Shown piece after piece: positions 23,747 through 31,439 of a stretch of 33,676 nt of DNA. Numbering within the stretch: position 1 is the first letter of the stretch; the number at the start of each line of letters is the position of its first letter. The DNA is from Elusimicrobiota bacterium (GTDB lineage: Bacteria; Elusimicrobiota; Elusimicrobia; Elusimicrobiales; UBA9959): assembly GCA_018829985.1 (NCBI GenBank), contig JAHJSU010000023.1, forward strand, positions 1-33,676. The letters are read 5' to 3'. The notes beneath the pieces were generated by a model, which did no database searches, had not been told where the DNA came from, and saw nothing but the letters and a program-made list of their open reading frames with translations. The translations under genes were made by a program, and so were the position numbers.

Positions 23747-24094
23747 TCAAGGCCTGCTCTCTATTGCGGATTTATCCGGAAGGTTTAAAGTGGTGCTTGC
23801 GTTAAGGGTGCGCATATACATGAATCCGCCGCATTGTTTATCCAGCCCGGCGAGTTCATGGATCAGGGAAAAAATCCCGCCGGAGACGCTTTCCTCCACG
23901 ACGCACGTTACGATTTCGATCTCTGTCTGCACCGGGTCTCCCTTTCGATCGACGGGCCCTCCCGGAAAGGAGCCCCGGGCATGCTGAAGGTCCACCATTT
24001 TAAGCCCCCGCGAAAAAAGGCTCTCCACAAGCGGCATCCCTTTTCCGGGAAATGTATTCAGAACGATCGCTTTATGCCCCGCGCCGGCCTTCAT
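23747..24094 (-). CDS. PII-like protein, second of a tandem pair
   Basis: 115 residues, last gene of the DUF1538 operon. The pattern (HKAIVLNTFPGKGMPLVESL; GLKMVDLQHARGS; EIEIVTCVVEESVSGGIFSLIHELAG; GGFMYMRTLN) follows the ferredoxin-like alpha/beta fold of PII-like proteins, but the T-loop region is short and shows no uridylylation Tyr, and I see no PII ATP-site signature. Its ATG overlaps the stop of the preceding PII-like gene (ATGA). Likely a regulator bound to the DUF1538 membrane protein; the ligand is unknown. The fold call is moderate confidence. Confidence 0.65.
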   Translation of the reverse strand: MKAGAGHKAIVLNTFPGKGMPLVESLFSRGLKMVDLQHARGSFPGGPVDRKGDPVQTEIEIVTCVVEESVSGGIFSLIHELAGLDKQCGGFMYMRTLNASTTLNLPDKSAIESRP

Positions 24095-24510
24095 CGCTCC
24101 CCCTGCGCCCCGCCCCCGTGCGAAGAGCCCGGGCTTTTTCCCCGGCCCGCCCCGGCCTGAAGCTTCTCCAGGAGGGCCTGCGGAATATACGTAGCCGCCT
24201 TATCCAGCGGGGCCGAGTAAATAAACCCCATGCCCGGAGTATCCAGTTTCCCGGCCAGGAACATTTTCTCGAAGACATAGTCCACCTGGTCCGTGGCGAC
24301 GACGATATTGATAACTTCCTTCTCCACCTCGACCGCTACGCCGAGGACCCCGAGCCGCTCCCGGACGCCGGTCCCGCGGGCGAAGTACACCGTCGCGCCC
24401 TGCGCTCCGGCGTCCCGGGCGGCCTTGACGATCGCGTCCGCCACGCCCCGCTGCACAATGCAGGTGATCAGAGACACATCAGTAAGAACCGTTAGATTAC
24501 GGCGACTCAT
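24091..24510 (-). CDS. PII-family signalling protein (GlnK-like fold)
   Basis: 139 residues. LTVLTDVSLITCIVQRGVAD, ARDAGAQGATVYFARGTGV, then EVEKEVINIVVATDQVDYVFEKM and LDTPGMGFIYSAPLDKAATY match the order of PII elements: beta1-alpha1, the Gly-rich turn before the T-loop, beta3-alpha2 and the C-terminal strand. The T-loop is short (RGTGVRERLGVL) and lacks the usual Tyr, so control by uridylylation is unlikely. A Gly/Ser/His tail follows. Its start overlaps the DUF1538 stop and its stop overlaps the next start, so three proteins are translationally coupled. Confidence 0.75.
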   Translation of the reverse strand: MSRRNLTVLTDVSLITCIVQRGVADAIVKAARDAGAQGATVYFARGTGVRERLGVLGVAVEVEKEVINIVVATDQVDYVFEKMFLAGKLDTPGMGFIYSAPLDKAATYIPQALLEKLQAGAGRGKSPGSSHGGGAQGER

Positions 24511-26285
24511 AGTATAACCTCCTGGGCGCCGGCCTGCTGCTCAGACGGATTTTGGGCCGTTTTTTCCGCTTTCCGCTGAACGTACGCTCCGCAGGACAGA
24601 ACCGCAAGTATCGGAAAAAGCGAGGCCGCCGCAATAATTCCAAAACCTTCTATCGCGCCTACGGCGTTCCCGAAACCGAGCCCCATGGCCAGGACCAGCG
24701 GAACGGTGACCGGGCCGGTCGTCACTCCGGCGCTGTCCCAGGCTATGTTCACGAACTCTTCCGAATTCATGTAAGTCAGCGCCACGGCCGCGCCGTAGCC
24801 CGGGATCAGGATATATGTGAGCGGGATCGTATAGATGATCTTGGCGACGCCGGCCGCGATCCCGAAGCCCACGCCGATCGCGACGGAATACATCAGCAGC
24901 GATTTTTTGAAAGCCCCGTTGGTTAAATTCTCGACGGTAAGGCCCAGCGCGTTCAGCGCCGGTTCCGCCAGTGTGGCCCCGAAGCCGAGGGCCCACGCGA
25001 AGGCGACCGCGATTGAAATCCCCAGAACCGCTCCGTAAAGCGGCGATCCCGCGATTTTTTCTATCTGGGTAAACGCGCCCGGGACCAGGCCGCCCGATTG
25101 GCCCCCAAGCTTGGCCAGTCCATAGGTGAGCCCCAGATTAAAAACGACCATGCCTATTACCGCCAATCCGATCCCGTACCGGACAGTTCCGGCGTCCCTC
25201 ATTTTCTCCTTTAAAACAAAAGCTAAAACCCCTAGAAGGAATATTACGAGGGGGACTATAGCTCTGACGCCCGTTACTATTTCCGCCCCGGGGGTCGTAT
25301 TATACCATTGAACCGGCATGTTCGCCGCTGCTGTTTTAGCGGCCCGGGCGGCTTCCAGGATGTCGGCCGGAGAAACCGTGCACGACAGGATAAACGCGAG
25401 GATCAGCACTCCCAGGATCGGGAACAGGGAGGCCAGCGTCACGATCCCGAAGCCGGAGAGAGAGGAATCCCCCTTGCCGACCGCCGACGCGACGCCTATT
25501 CCAAGCGCAAGGACGAGCGGCACGGTCACGGGTCCGGTTGTCACGCCGCCGCAATCCCAGGCAAGGCCTATAATCTTATGCAACTCGGGATGCGCCTGGG
25601 CCGCCGCGCTGATGAGCAGCGTAGGGATGAGGCTATAGTAGATCATGGGTTTAAGGCTCCAGCCGTAAATGAAACGCAGAGTCCCCAATACGGCGGCAAG
25701 TCCGACCCCGGCGCCGACCACCAGGACCAAATACCCGGAATAGGTCGTCAGCAGGCTGAACAGATAGGGGGCTTTTGCCGGATCCACGGTGCTGCCCGCG
25801 ATCTGCAGGGCGCCGATCGCAGGCTCCGCGAACGTCACGCCCACGCCGAGCAGGAACGCGATCGTCAGAACCACGGGCAGGGATGTTTTTTTGGGCAGTG
25901 TGTTTCCGATAGTTTCCCCAAAGGGCATCAGGCCGAGCTTTAAGCCCTCCATGAACAGCATAAGGCCGATCATGACCGCCAGCAGGCCGCCGCCGACTAT
26001 GGCGGCGTCAGACACCTTCTGGTTCAACACGAAATACTGAAACAGCCCCAAATAGACCGCCAGCGGCACGACCGCCTTGGCCTGCTCGATGAATCTGACG
26101 CTCACGTAAGGAGTTAAAAGCCGGTATACGTCCATGGCCTGGAGCTTAAGTTTAGGAGGCTGATACGGCTGCTGCCTGCCCTGCGCGTCAACCGCAAGTT
26201 TGGGCGTGAGATTCTTATAGCTGATCTCGCTATGATTGATCGCGATCTCCCTGATATAGTCGCCGTACCGGATTTGTGTTTCCAT
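24507..26285 (-). CDS. DUF1538 membrane protein with internal duplication
   Basis: Putative transporter of 592 residues with a ~60-residue soluble N-terminus and about 12-14 hydrophobic segments. It is two DUF1538 units: GVTFAEPAIGAL at 149-160 matches GATLAEPALNAL at 436-447; AWDCGGVTTGPVTVPLVLAL at 242-261 matches AWDSAGVTTGPVTVPLVLAM at 515-534; GFGIVTLASLFPIL at 278-291 matches GFGIIAAASLFPIL at 547-560. The charged/polar motifs AEP and AWDxxGVTTGP in membrane segments may form a transport path. The substrate is unknown. I chose ATG 26285 (AGGGG nearby) over TTG 26321. First gene of the unit with two PII-like proteins, which commonly gate membrane transporters. Confidence 0.88.
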   Translation of the reverse strand: METQIRYGDYIREIAINHSEISYKNLTPKLAVDAQGRQQPYQPPKLKLQAMDVYRLLTPYVSVRFIEQAKAVVPLAVYLGLFQYFVLNQKVSDAAIVGGGLLAVMIGLMLFMEGLKLGLMPFGETIGNTLPKKTSLPVVLTIAFLLGVGVTFAEPAIGALQIAGSTVDPAKAPYLFSLLTTYSGYLVLVVGAGVGLAAVLGTLRFIYGWSLKPMIYYSLIPTLLISAAAQAHPELHKIIGLAWDCGGVTTGPVTVPLVLALGIGVASAVGKGDSSLSGFGIVTLASLFPILGVLILAFILSCTVSPADILEAARAAKTAAANMPVQWYNTTPGAEIVTGVRAIVPLVIFLLGVLAFVLKEKMRDAGTVRYGIGLAVIGMVVFNLGLTYGLAKLGGQSGGLVPGAFTQIEKIAGSPLYGAVLGISIAVAFAWALGFGATLAEPALNALGLTVENLTNGAFKKSLLMYSVAIGVGFGIAAGVAKIIYTIPLTYILIPGYGAAVALTYMNSEEFVNIAWDSAGVTTGPVTVPLVLAMGLGFGNAVGAIEGFGIIAAASLFPILAVLSCGAYVQRKAEKTAQNPSEQQAGAQEVIL

Positions 26286-26728
26286 ATTGCCCCTGAATCG
26301 CCGCGGTGCGGGAACCTTCAAAAATCTTCCCCGCTCTTATGCCCTTAAACCTGTAATCGGAAGCATAACGCTTACTATTGTAATTTAACCCGCGGAAACC
26401 GATCCGCCCTTTGGCGAAATGCCTTTTTACACACGCAAGGTAATACAATACAATATAATGCAATATAACCGCAAAAAGGGCGGCCGGGAGGGCAGTCAGG
26501 CGGGTTTTCCAGCGAAAGCGAAAGGCGAAAGCACGCGAAAGGGTCTTGATTTTCAGCATTTTATGAGAGGTTGAAGGTATTGGTTTTATGGCATTGCCAA
26601 AAACCTTATTAGACTGACTCTCCGGCCGTCTTTTTGGTATTATAGCCTTTATGTTTCCCGCAGAGTTAACGCCGCACCTTCGTCTTACGGATATAACGGC
26701 GCGGGACATTTCATCGGAGGAATAAAAT
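26286..26728. other. Spacer between divergent genes
   Basis: No convincing gene. An AT-rich patch at 26441-26470 (AATACAATACAATATAATGC) could hold the DUF1538 promoter on the minus strand. TATTAT at 26638-26643 may be a -10 box for the plus-strand gene, without a good -35. A ribosome site GGAGG at 26716-26720 serves the gene at 26729. Confidence 0.4.
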
Positions 26729-27256
26729 ATGCTGCAAGGCCGCTGGGAAGAGGAGATACAATATGCGGTTCTGAATAATTATTTTGTCGAGGTGGAAAAA
26801 ATCCCCCGGAATAAAATCCATCGCGAGTTTTCAATTGAAACAAGAGAATTAGACCAGGGCAGGATAAAGGTGAAAATTTCCGCCGATTTTATCATAGACC
26901 GCGGGAACTATTATGAGCTGATAGAGTGTACGGGTTGGAATCATCCTGCTTTTAACATCGGCCCTGCGCTGGGGCAGGCCCTGGTTTACGGACAGCTGAT
27001 GGAAATGAATAAAAATTATCCGGCCGGCACGGAAAAACCCGTAAAACTGGGGCTATGCTTTGTTGATGAATTTAAAAGCGAATATGGCCGGTGGACGAAT
27101 GCGCAGGATGAATTATTGGCCGCTTTGGCAAAATCAACCGAACAAGAGCTCAGGGTCTATTTGGTAAAACCCAGGGAGGCGGAATTTGCCGAGGAAAAAT
27201 ACTGGTTTGAGAGCGCGAATTATTGTGTGGACCCGCAAGTGAAAGTTTTTAAATAA
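26729..27256 (+). CDS. Unknown protein, possible degenerate PD-(D/E)xK nuclease fold
   Basis: 175 residues, cytoplasmic. I do not recognise a named family. The layout D53 (ISADFIIDRG), ELIECTGW with E66-C67-T68, and GQALVY (Q83...Y87) mirrors the D, ExK, QxxxY pattern of RecB/Cas4-type nucleases, but the catalytic Lys position is Thr, so if the fold is right it is probably inactive or binds nucleic acid differently. The N-terminal helix GRWEEEIQYAVLNNYFVE also suits that fold. Start supported by CGGAGG with eight-base spacing. No neighbour suggests a defence or repair role. Confidence 0.5.
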   Translation: MLQGRWEEEIQYAVLNNYFVEVEKIPRNKIHREFSIETRELDQGRIKVKISADFIIDRGNYYELIECTGWNHPAFNIGPALGQALVYGQLMEMNKNYPAGTEKPVKLGLCFVDEFKSEYGRWTNAQDELLAALAKSTEQELRVYLVKPREAEFAEEKYWFESANYCVDPQVKVFK

Positions 27257-27291
27257 GCCGCCTGGCCCGGGATGTTTGGCGCAAAACAGCA

Positions 27292-27349
27292 CGGCGCCGT
27301 GCCCGCCGGGTTGTATTGGCGGGGGTCCGCCGGTATGTATGGCGGAAAT
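27292..27349. repeat. Dispersed palindromic repeat, copy 1
   Basis: The 41 bases at 27292-27332 (CGGCGCCGTGCCCGCC...TTGTATTGGCGGGGGTCCGC) recur at 31366-31406 with one mismatch, followed in both by a spacer and GGCGGAAA. It ends about 30 bases before the start of the pilin-like gene. Confidence 0.92.
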
Positions 27350-27378
27350 TGTGCTTCGCACCCGCGATAACAGGCTTT

Positions 27379-27774
27379 ATGTCTCCTGCAACCGGAAAAA
27401 ACCTCATTCTCTCCGCGGCGCTGGCCTTTGCGGCCCTCGGCATTTTGCGCTATTATCTGAATTCGATGGACGCGGCCGAGGTTGTCCGCAGGCTTGCCGG
27501 CATGCGCACGGCCGTGGCGCTTTTCCGGCTTTCAAAGGGTTCCGCGCCCGTGAATTTTTACGACGTCGTCACAAGCGGCAGCCTCGAGGCGCCGCTGAAA
27601 CTGAAACTTAAATGGCACGGAGCCTCGTCAAAAGTCAGGCCCGCCCCGGTCCTTCAGACTACTGACACCGGCGGCTGGGGCTATGTCAACGACCCCAAAA
27701 GCCGGGATTTCGGAACCGTTTTCATTGATTGCGCCCACAGGGACGAAAAAGGCCGCTGGTGGAGCGAGTTCTAA
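27379..27774 (+). CDS. Pilin-like (pseudopilin-type) protein without canonical processing site
   Basis: 131 residues. One N-terminal hydrophobic helix (NLILSAALAFAALGILRYYL), an amphipathic continuation (AAEVVRRLAGMRTAVALFRL), then a C-terminal part ending GGWGYVNDPKSRDFGTVFID, CAHRDEKGRWWSEF. That ending is typical, as I remember, of type IV pilin-like proteins of Elusimicrobiota-type genomes. The GFTLIE-type prepilin peptidase motif with Glu5 is absent, so it may be a membrane-anchored relative rather than an assembled pilin. The frame is open upstream into the dispersed repeat; the ATG at 27379 is preferred because the hydrophobic helix follows. A perfect hairpin follows the stop codon. 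Confidence 0.6.
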   Translation: MSPATGKNLILSAALAFAALGILRYYLNSMDAAEVVRRLAGMRTAVALFRLSKGSAPVNFYDVVTSGSLEAPLKLKLKWHGASSKVRPAPVLQTTDTGGWGYVNDPKSRDFGTVFIDCAHRDEKGRWWSEF

Positions 27775-27797
27775 CCCGTCCGCCTAAGGCGGACGGG
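27775..27797 (+). terminator. Perfect 11-bp hairpin after the pilin-like gene
   Basis: CCCGTCCGCCT-A-AGGCGGACGGG starts on the base after the stop codon and is followed by AGTTTTGAG. Terminator-like but with a short T-run. The core TCCGCCTAAGGCGGA also occurs at 14582-14596. Confidence 0.55.
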
Positions 27798-27879
27798 AGT
27801 TTTGAGTTATGAATTATGAGTTACGAGTCAAAGAAAACTTTCCGCCAAACAACCGGCGGGAGAACTTGGATATAATCCG

Positions 27880-28150
27880 TGTGATTCAGACAGTAGTGGA
27901 AGTCCATAAAGGGAAGTATCGGCCGTTTGATGAGCATAGCTCTTGTTACGGCACTGCCATAGGCTTGTAAAAATAATATGAAACCACAGGCAAACACAGA
28001 TGAACACAGCTACAATAGTTGCAATATAAAGGATTTGTAATTTAACTGTGTTTACCTGTGTTCATCTGTGGTTTGATTTGGCCGTCTGAAGGCCATAGGC
28101 CCTGATACGGCGCCTACGCAAGTATTGACATTTTTACTGTCTGAATCACA
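27880..28150. mobile_element. Miniature inverted-repeat element sharing ends with 11798-11988
   Basis: Perfect 16-base inverted ends: TGTGATTCAGACAGTA (27880-27895) and its complement (28135-28150). They differ from the ends of the 11798 element at one base. Subterminal TTGACA (28125) parallels CTGACA in the other element. The interior (271 bases in all) holds a nested hairpin and no gene. No clear target duplication. The right edge is 16 bases before the C10 protease start. Confidence 0.75.
27981..28074. repeat. Nested hairpin of 10-base words in swapped order
   Basis: Left arm reads AAACCACAG + GCAAACACAG + ATGAACACAG; the complement of the right arm (28046-28074) reads AAACCACAG + ATGAACACAG + GTAAACACAG. 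The two 10-base words exchange places. Confidence 0.9.
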
Positions 28151-28166
28151 GAAAATAATTAAAAAC

Positions 28167-29630
28167 ATGAAAGTCACAAGAAGCGCAAAAAAAATATTCT
28201 CGATATTTTTAACCGGCTTTTGTTTTTCAATTGCCAACGCGAAACCTGTCTCTATAGATAACGCTCAAAAAGCGGCTCAAACCCAAATATCCCGTAAAAA
28301 AAATAAAACGTTAAAATCCCCACGGGGAAAATCAAACGCTTTACATGCGAACTATTCCATAAAGCGGGCAAAAGAATTAATTGATAAGGATACCAGGCGG
28401 ATTTTGGCGTATGTATTGGATTTAGACCCCAAAGGCTATGCGGTAATTTCTCCCGACACGGACATTACTCCCGTTATCGCTTACTCTTTTAACAGCAATT
28501 TTGTGATGGAAGATTCGCCAAATAATATTTTGCTTCATATGGTCAGTTGGGATATGCAAAATCGCCTTAAAGCCGTTCCTCTTACTTCCGAGGACGTGAA
28601 AGATAAAAACAATGCGTTATGGGATAAATATCTGGAGGGAAAGAATTTTCTGCCGGCCGGAGCGGCAGTACTGGCGATTTATGGTCCGCTAATATCCACC
28701 ACGTGGGAACAGTCTGCTCCGTATAATAATAATTGTCCGATAGACCCGGATACAAGTTTAAGAAGCGTTACGGGCTGCGCAGCGACTTCAATGGCCCAGA
28801 TAGTGAATTATTTCCAATATCCAGGCGCCGTTACCTTTACCGCGGAAGACAATTATACCACCGATACAAGAGGCATAGATCTTAGCGCTCCGACGGCGAA
28901 TTTTTCAAACATGAGTTATCCGGTTGCCACGGATACCGGCAAAGCGGAATTGTCTTATGCCTGCGGAGTGGCGGCCAAAATGGATTATACCAGCAGTGAA
29001 TCGGGGACGTATCACATTTATTCAGCGGTCGCATTCAAGAAAAAATTCGGCTACTTTTCGGCGGATTATAAACCCTCGGGCGTTCCCGATTTTTATCCAA
29101 CGCTTCAAATAAACATGAAAAACGGACAACCCGCTCAACTTGGCATTTCGGGCGCTTCCGGCGGTCATTCGATAGTTTGCGACGGTTATGATTCTTCCGC
29201 GGGAGAGTATCATTTAAATTTTGGCTGGAACGGCGCTTCGGATGCGTGGTATATTCTTCCCGATGGGTTGGTTGGATTCAATGTTGTACTCGACGCCGTT
29301 CTCAATATTAAGCCATACGGCGACGGCGGCGTGAAATTAAAAGGACTCAAAGCCTATCCGAATCCTTGTTATTTTAATTCCTCTTATCTTACCATTGCCG
29401 GCATACCCGCCGGCGCCACGGCGCCGAAAGTATATATCTACAATGTGGCGGGGGAATTGGTTAAAACGTTGAAAGAGATTTTAGATATTCCCGGAATTGT
29501 TCCCGGAAACACCGCTTACTGGGACGGGAAGAACGAGAATAACGAGAAAGTTGCGAGCGGGCTTTATATTTACCTGGTTAAAACCGGAAATTACGGCAAG
29601 GGAAGCGGCAAGGTTTATGTTTTTTGGTAA
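28167..29630 (+). CDS. Secreted C10-family cysteine protease (streptopain-like) with FlgD-like C-terminus
   Basis: Secreted protease of 487 residues. Order: signal peptide ending IANAKP (~1-26); a SpeB-type propeptide (~27-165) with ILAYVLDLDPKGYAVISPDT; the catalytic domain (~170-385) with nucleophile C204 in SVTGCAATSMAQI, H334 in GGHSIVCDGY and the NFGWNGASDAWY segment; then YPNPCYF... and a FlgD-type Ig-like domain (~395-487: VYIYNVAGELVKTL, YWDGKNENNEKVASGLYIYL) used in several phyla as a surface-sorting or anchoring module. The ATG at 28167 gives the signal peptide; the frame upstream runs into the mobile element. Base composition is AT-richer than its neighbours, as for the PorV-like gene. 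Confidence 0.9.
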   Translation: MKVTRSAKKIFSIFLTGFCFSIANAKPVSIDNAQKAAQTQISRKKNKTLKSPRGKSNALHANYSIKRAKELIDKDTRRILAYVLDLDPKGYAVISPDTDITPVIAYSFNSNFVMEDSPNNILLHMVSWDMQNRLKAVPLTSEDVKDKNNALWDKYLEGKNFLPAGAAVLAIYGPLISTTWEQSAPYNNNCPIDPDTSLRSVTGCAATSMAQIVNYFQYPGAVTFTAEDNYTTDTRGIDLSAPTANFSNMSYPVATDTGKAELSYACGVAAKMDYTSSESGTYHIYSAVAFKKKFGYFSADYKPSGVPDFYPTLQINMKNGQPAQLGISGASGGHSIVCDGYDSSAGEYHLNFGWNGASDAWYILPDGLVGFNVVLDAVLNIKPYGDGGVKLKGLKAYPNPCYFNSSYLTIAGIPAGATAPKVYIYNVAGELVKTLKEILDIPGIVPGNTAYWDGKNENNEKVASGLYIYLVKTGNYGKGSGKVYVFW

Positions 29631-29817
29631 TCTTATAAAAAATTGCGTTATGATGAAAGGCATAGATAAAATTATTCAGGCGGTTTTTGGCGGCTTATCC
29701 GTCTTGAACGGACAATTTTATCAAGTTTCCGCCCCTAAACTCGCTTCCGGGGAGTCCTTTGATGCGCCGCACCCGGCTGTTTTGCAGCCGCCTCGGAAGC
29801 GGCGCCCGGCTTTCGGG

Positions 29818-31257
29818 GTGGTATTAAAAATATTATTCTTGTTGTTTTCAATACTTTTACCGGCTGCGAAAACGCTTACGGCTTCCGTCGGCGCGGAAGC
29901 GGCGCCTTTCCTGAAAATAGACGCGGGAGCCAGAGCCGCCGCACTGGGCGGAGCTTTTACCGCGATAGCCGACGACGCTTCTTCCATTTTTTATAATCCG
30001 GCGGGCGCGGGTTTAATGAAAAACGCCGAATTGTTTCTTTCCCATAATCAATGGATAGAAGAATTAAACACCGAGCATATATCCTATGTTCATCCGGTTT
30101 CGGAAAAACTCGCATGCTTCGCGGGTTTTTCGACTCTTTTCAGTCCGGCGATGAACAGCTATGATTCCGGCGGCAATAAAACGGGTTCCTTTAACGCCGT
30201 GGACAGAATGTTCGGATTGGGAGCGTCTTCAACCGGAAAAAATATTATCAGGGCTTTTTTCATAAAAGTCATAACACAGGAAGCGTATGATGAAAAGGGA
30301 ATGGCTTTTGCCGGAGATTTGGGGCTTATGAAGAATGACGAAGATTCCAGGTTCGGACTGTCGATTCAAAATCTGGGAACTAAAATGAAAATGCATGACG
30401 AAGAGTTTAAACTGCCGCTGACATATAAAGCCGGCTGGGCGTATAGATTTATGCATAAATACTGGTTTGCCGGAGAAGTCGCCGGCGGAGAAGCGGTTTC
30501 CGTCGCCTTCGGAGCGGAAGGAGAATTCGATTTAAGCCGAAGCGCTAAAGGTTATATTCGCTGCGGCTATAATAGCGGACGCTCGGAAAACACGGGTTCC
30601 GGGATTTCGGCGGGGCTTGGTTTCAAAGCGCTGAAATTCGCCCTTGATTACGCGTTTTCCCCTTTTGGAGATTTTGGAAGCGTTCACAGGATTACTTTCG
30701 GTTTAAGGTTCGGGGAAAACAGAGACGGCGTCTCTGCAGTAAAATACAATTCCTCCGAATTCAGGTCAAAACCCGTTGAAACCTATCAGGAGCCGGAAAT
30801 TGAACAAAGCGCCTATGCTTCCTCCCCCAAAGCCGCTCAAACCGCTTTGGCGGCTTCGGAACCCGGAACCTATGACGCTTACATGGAATACGCGGAAGAT
30901 TATCTCAGTCAAAGAGATTATGAAAACGCTTTTATTCAATACGGTAATGCCTCGAAATCCATTTCCGTGGATGATGAAAGGCAAGTGTATATTCTGGAAA
31001 GACAGGGTTTAACGCTGATAAAGAGGAAAAACTGCAAAAGAGCCAAAAGATTTTACGCCGCCGCGATCAGGATAGCGAAAAAACTCAAGGTTGCAGACAA
31101 AAATGTGGTTAACGCTTATTCGGGACTGGCATATTGCCAGGAAAAAAGCGGCAACACGGATTGGGCCGCAACCAATTACAAAAAAGCTCTTAAATTAACC
31201 GATGACGCGAACTTAAAAACGAAAATACTAAAGCGCCTTGAAAAACTTGCGGAATAA
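29818..31257 (+). CDS. PorV/PorQ-family outer-membrane protein with C-terminal TPR
   Basis: Outer-membrane beta-barrel protein. The family opening APFLKIDAGARAAALGGAFT, AIADDASSIFYNPAGAGLM is clear, followed by alternating barrel strands to about residue 305 (FGLRFGENRD), a linker and TPR helices (TYDAYMEYAEDYLSQRDYEN; AYSGLAYCQEKSGNTDWAAT). GTG 29818 gives an ideal signal peptide (VLKILFLLFSILLPAAKT) and 479 residues; ATG 29650 is possible but adds a 56-residue leader that looks like spacer with a small hairpin. It begins 187 bases after the protease. PorV shuttles type IX secretion cargo in Bacteroidota, so pairing with a FlgD-tailed protease suggests an export role (inference). Confidence 0.82.
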   Translation: MVLKILFLLFSILLPAAKTLTASVGAEAAPFLKIDAGARAAALGGAFTAIADDASSIFYNPAGAGLMKNAELFLSHNQWIEELNTEHISYVHPVSEKLACFAGFSTLFSPAMNSYDSGGNKTGSFNAVDRMFGLGASSTGKNIIRAFFIKVITQEAYDEKGMAFAGDLGLMKNDEDSRFGLSIQNLGTKMKMHDEEFKLPLTYKAGWAYRFMHKYWFAGEVAGGEAVSVAFGAEGEFDLSRSAKGYIRCGYNSGRSENTGSGISAGLGFKALKFALDYAFSPFGDFGSVHRITFGLRFGENRDGVSAVKYNSSEFRSKPVETYQEPEIEQSAYASSPKAAQTALAASEPGTYDAYMEYAEDYLSQRDYENAFIQYGNASKSISVDDERQVYILERQGLTLIKRKNCKRAKRFYAAAIRIAKKLKVADKNVVNAYSGLAYCQEKSGNTDWAATNYKKALKLTDDANLKTKILKRLEKLAE

Positions 31258-31261
31258 CTAA

Positions 31262-31289
31262 CCCGGAAGTTTCAGTTGAAACTTCCGGG
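31262..31289 (+). terminator. Perfect 13-bp hairpin after the PorV-like gene
   Basis: CCCGGAAGTTTCA-GT-TGAAACTTCCGGG four bases after the stop codon. No T-run follows, so it may act in RNA protection or termination. Confidence 0.6.
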
Positions 31290-31365
31290 AAGTATGAGGG
31301 ATGAAGTATGAAGGATGAAAGCCTGCGGGGAAAACTCCTCTTTTTCATCCCTTCCGCCAAACAAC

Positions 31366-31419
31366 CGGCGCCGTGCCCGCCGAGTTGTATTGGCGGGGGT
31401 CCGCCGAAGCTGTGTGGCG
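31366..31419. repeat. Dispersed palindromic repeat, copy 2
   Basis: Matches 27292-27332 over 41 bases with one mismatch. Here the outer parts TTCCGCCA (31352-31359) and TGGCGGAA form inverted ends. It lies 20 bases past the glycosyltransferase stop. Confidence 0.92.
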
Positions 31420-31439
31420 GAAAACGGCCGGCGGCCGTC

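Noticed and set aside
26230-26709. Minus-strand open frame of 159 residues before the DUF1538 gene
   Set aside because: It overlaps the start of the DUF1538 gene, has a basic low-complexity composition, no ribosome site, and crosses an AT-rich likely promoter region.
28125-28159. Outward promoter at the end of the 27880-28150 element
   Set aside because: TTGACA at 28125 is perfect, but no -10 box lies at 16-19 bases; AATAAT is 23 bases away.
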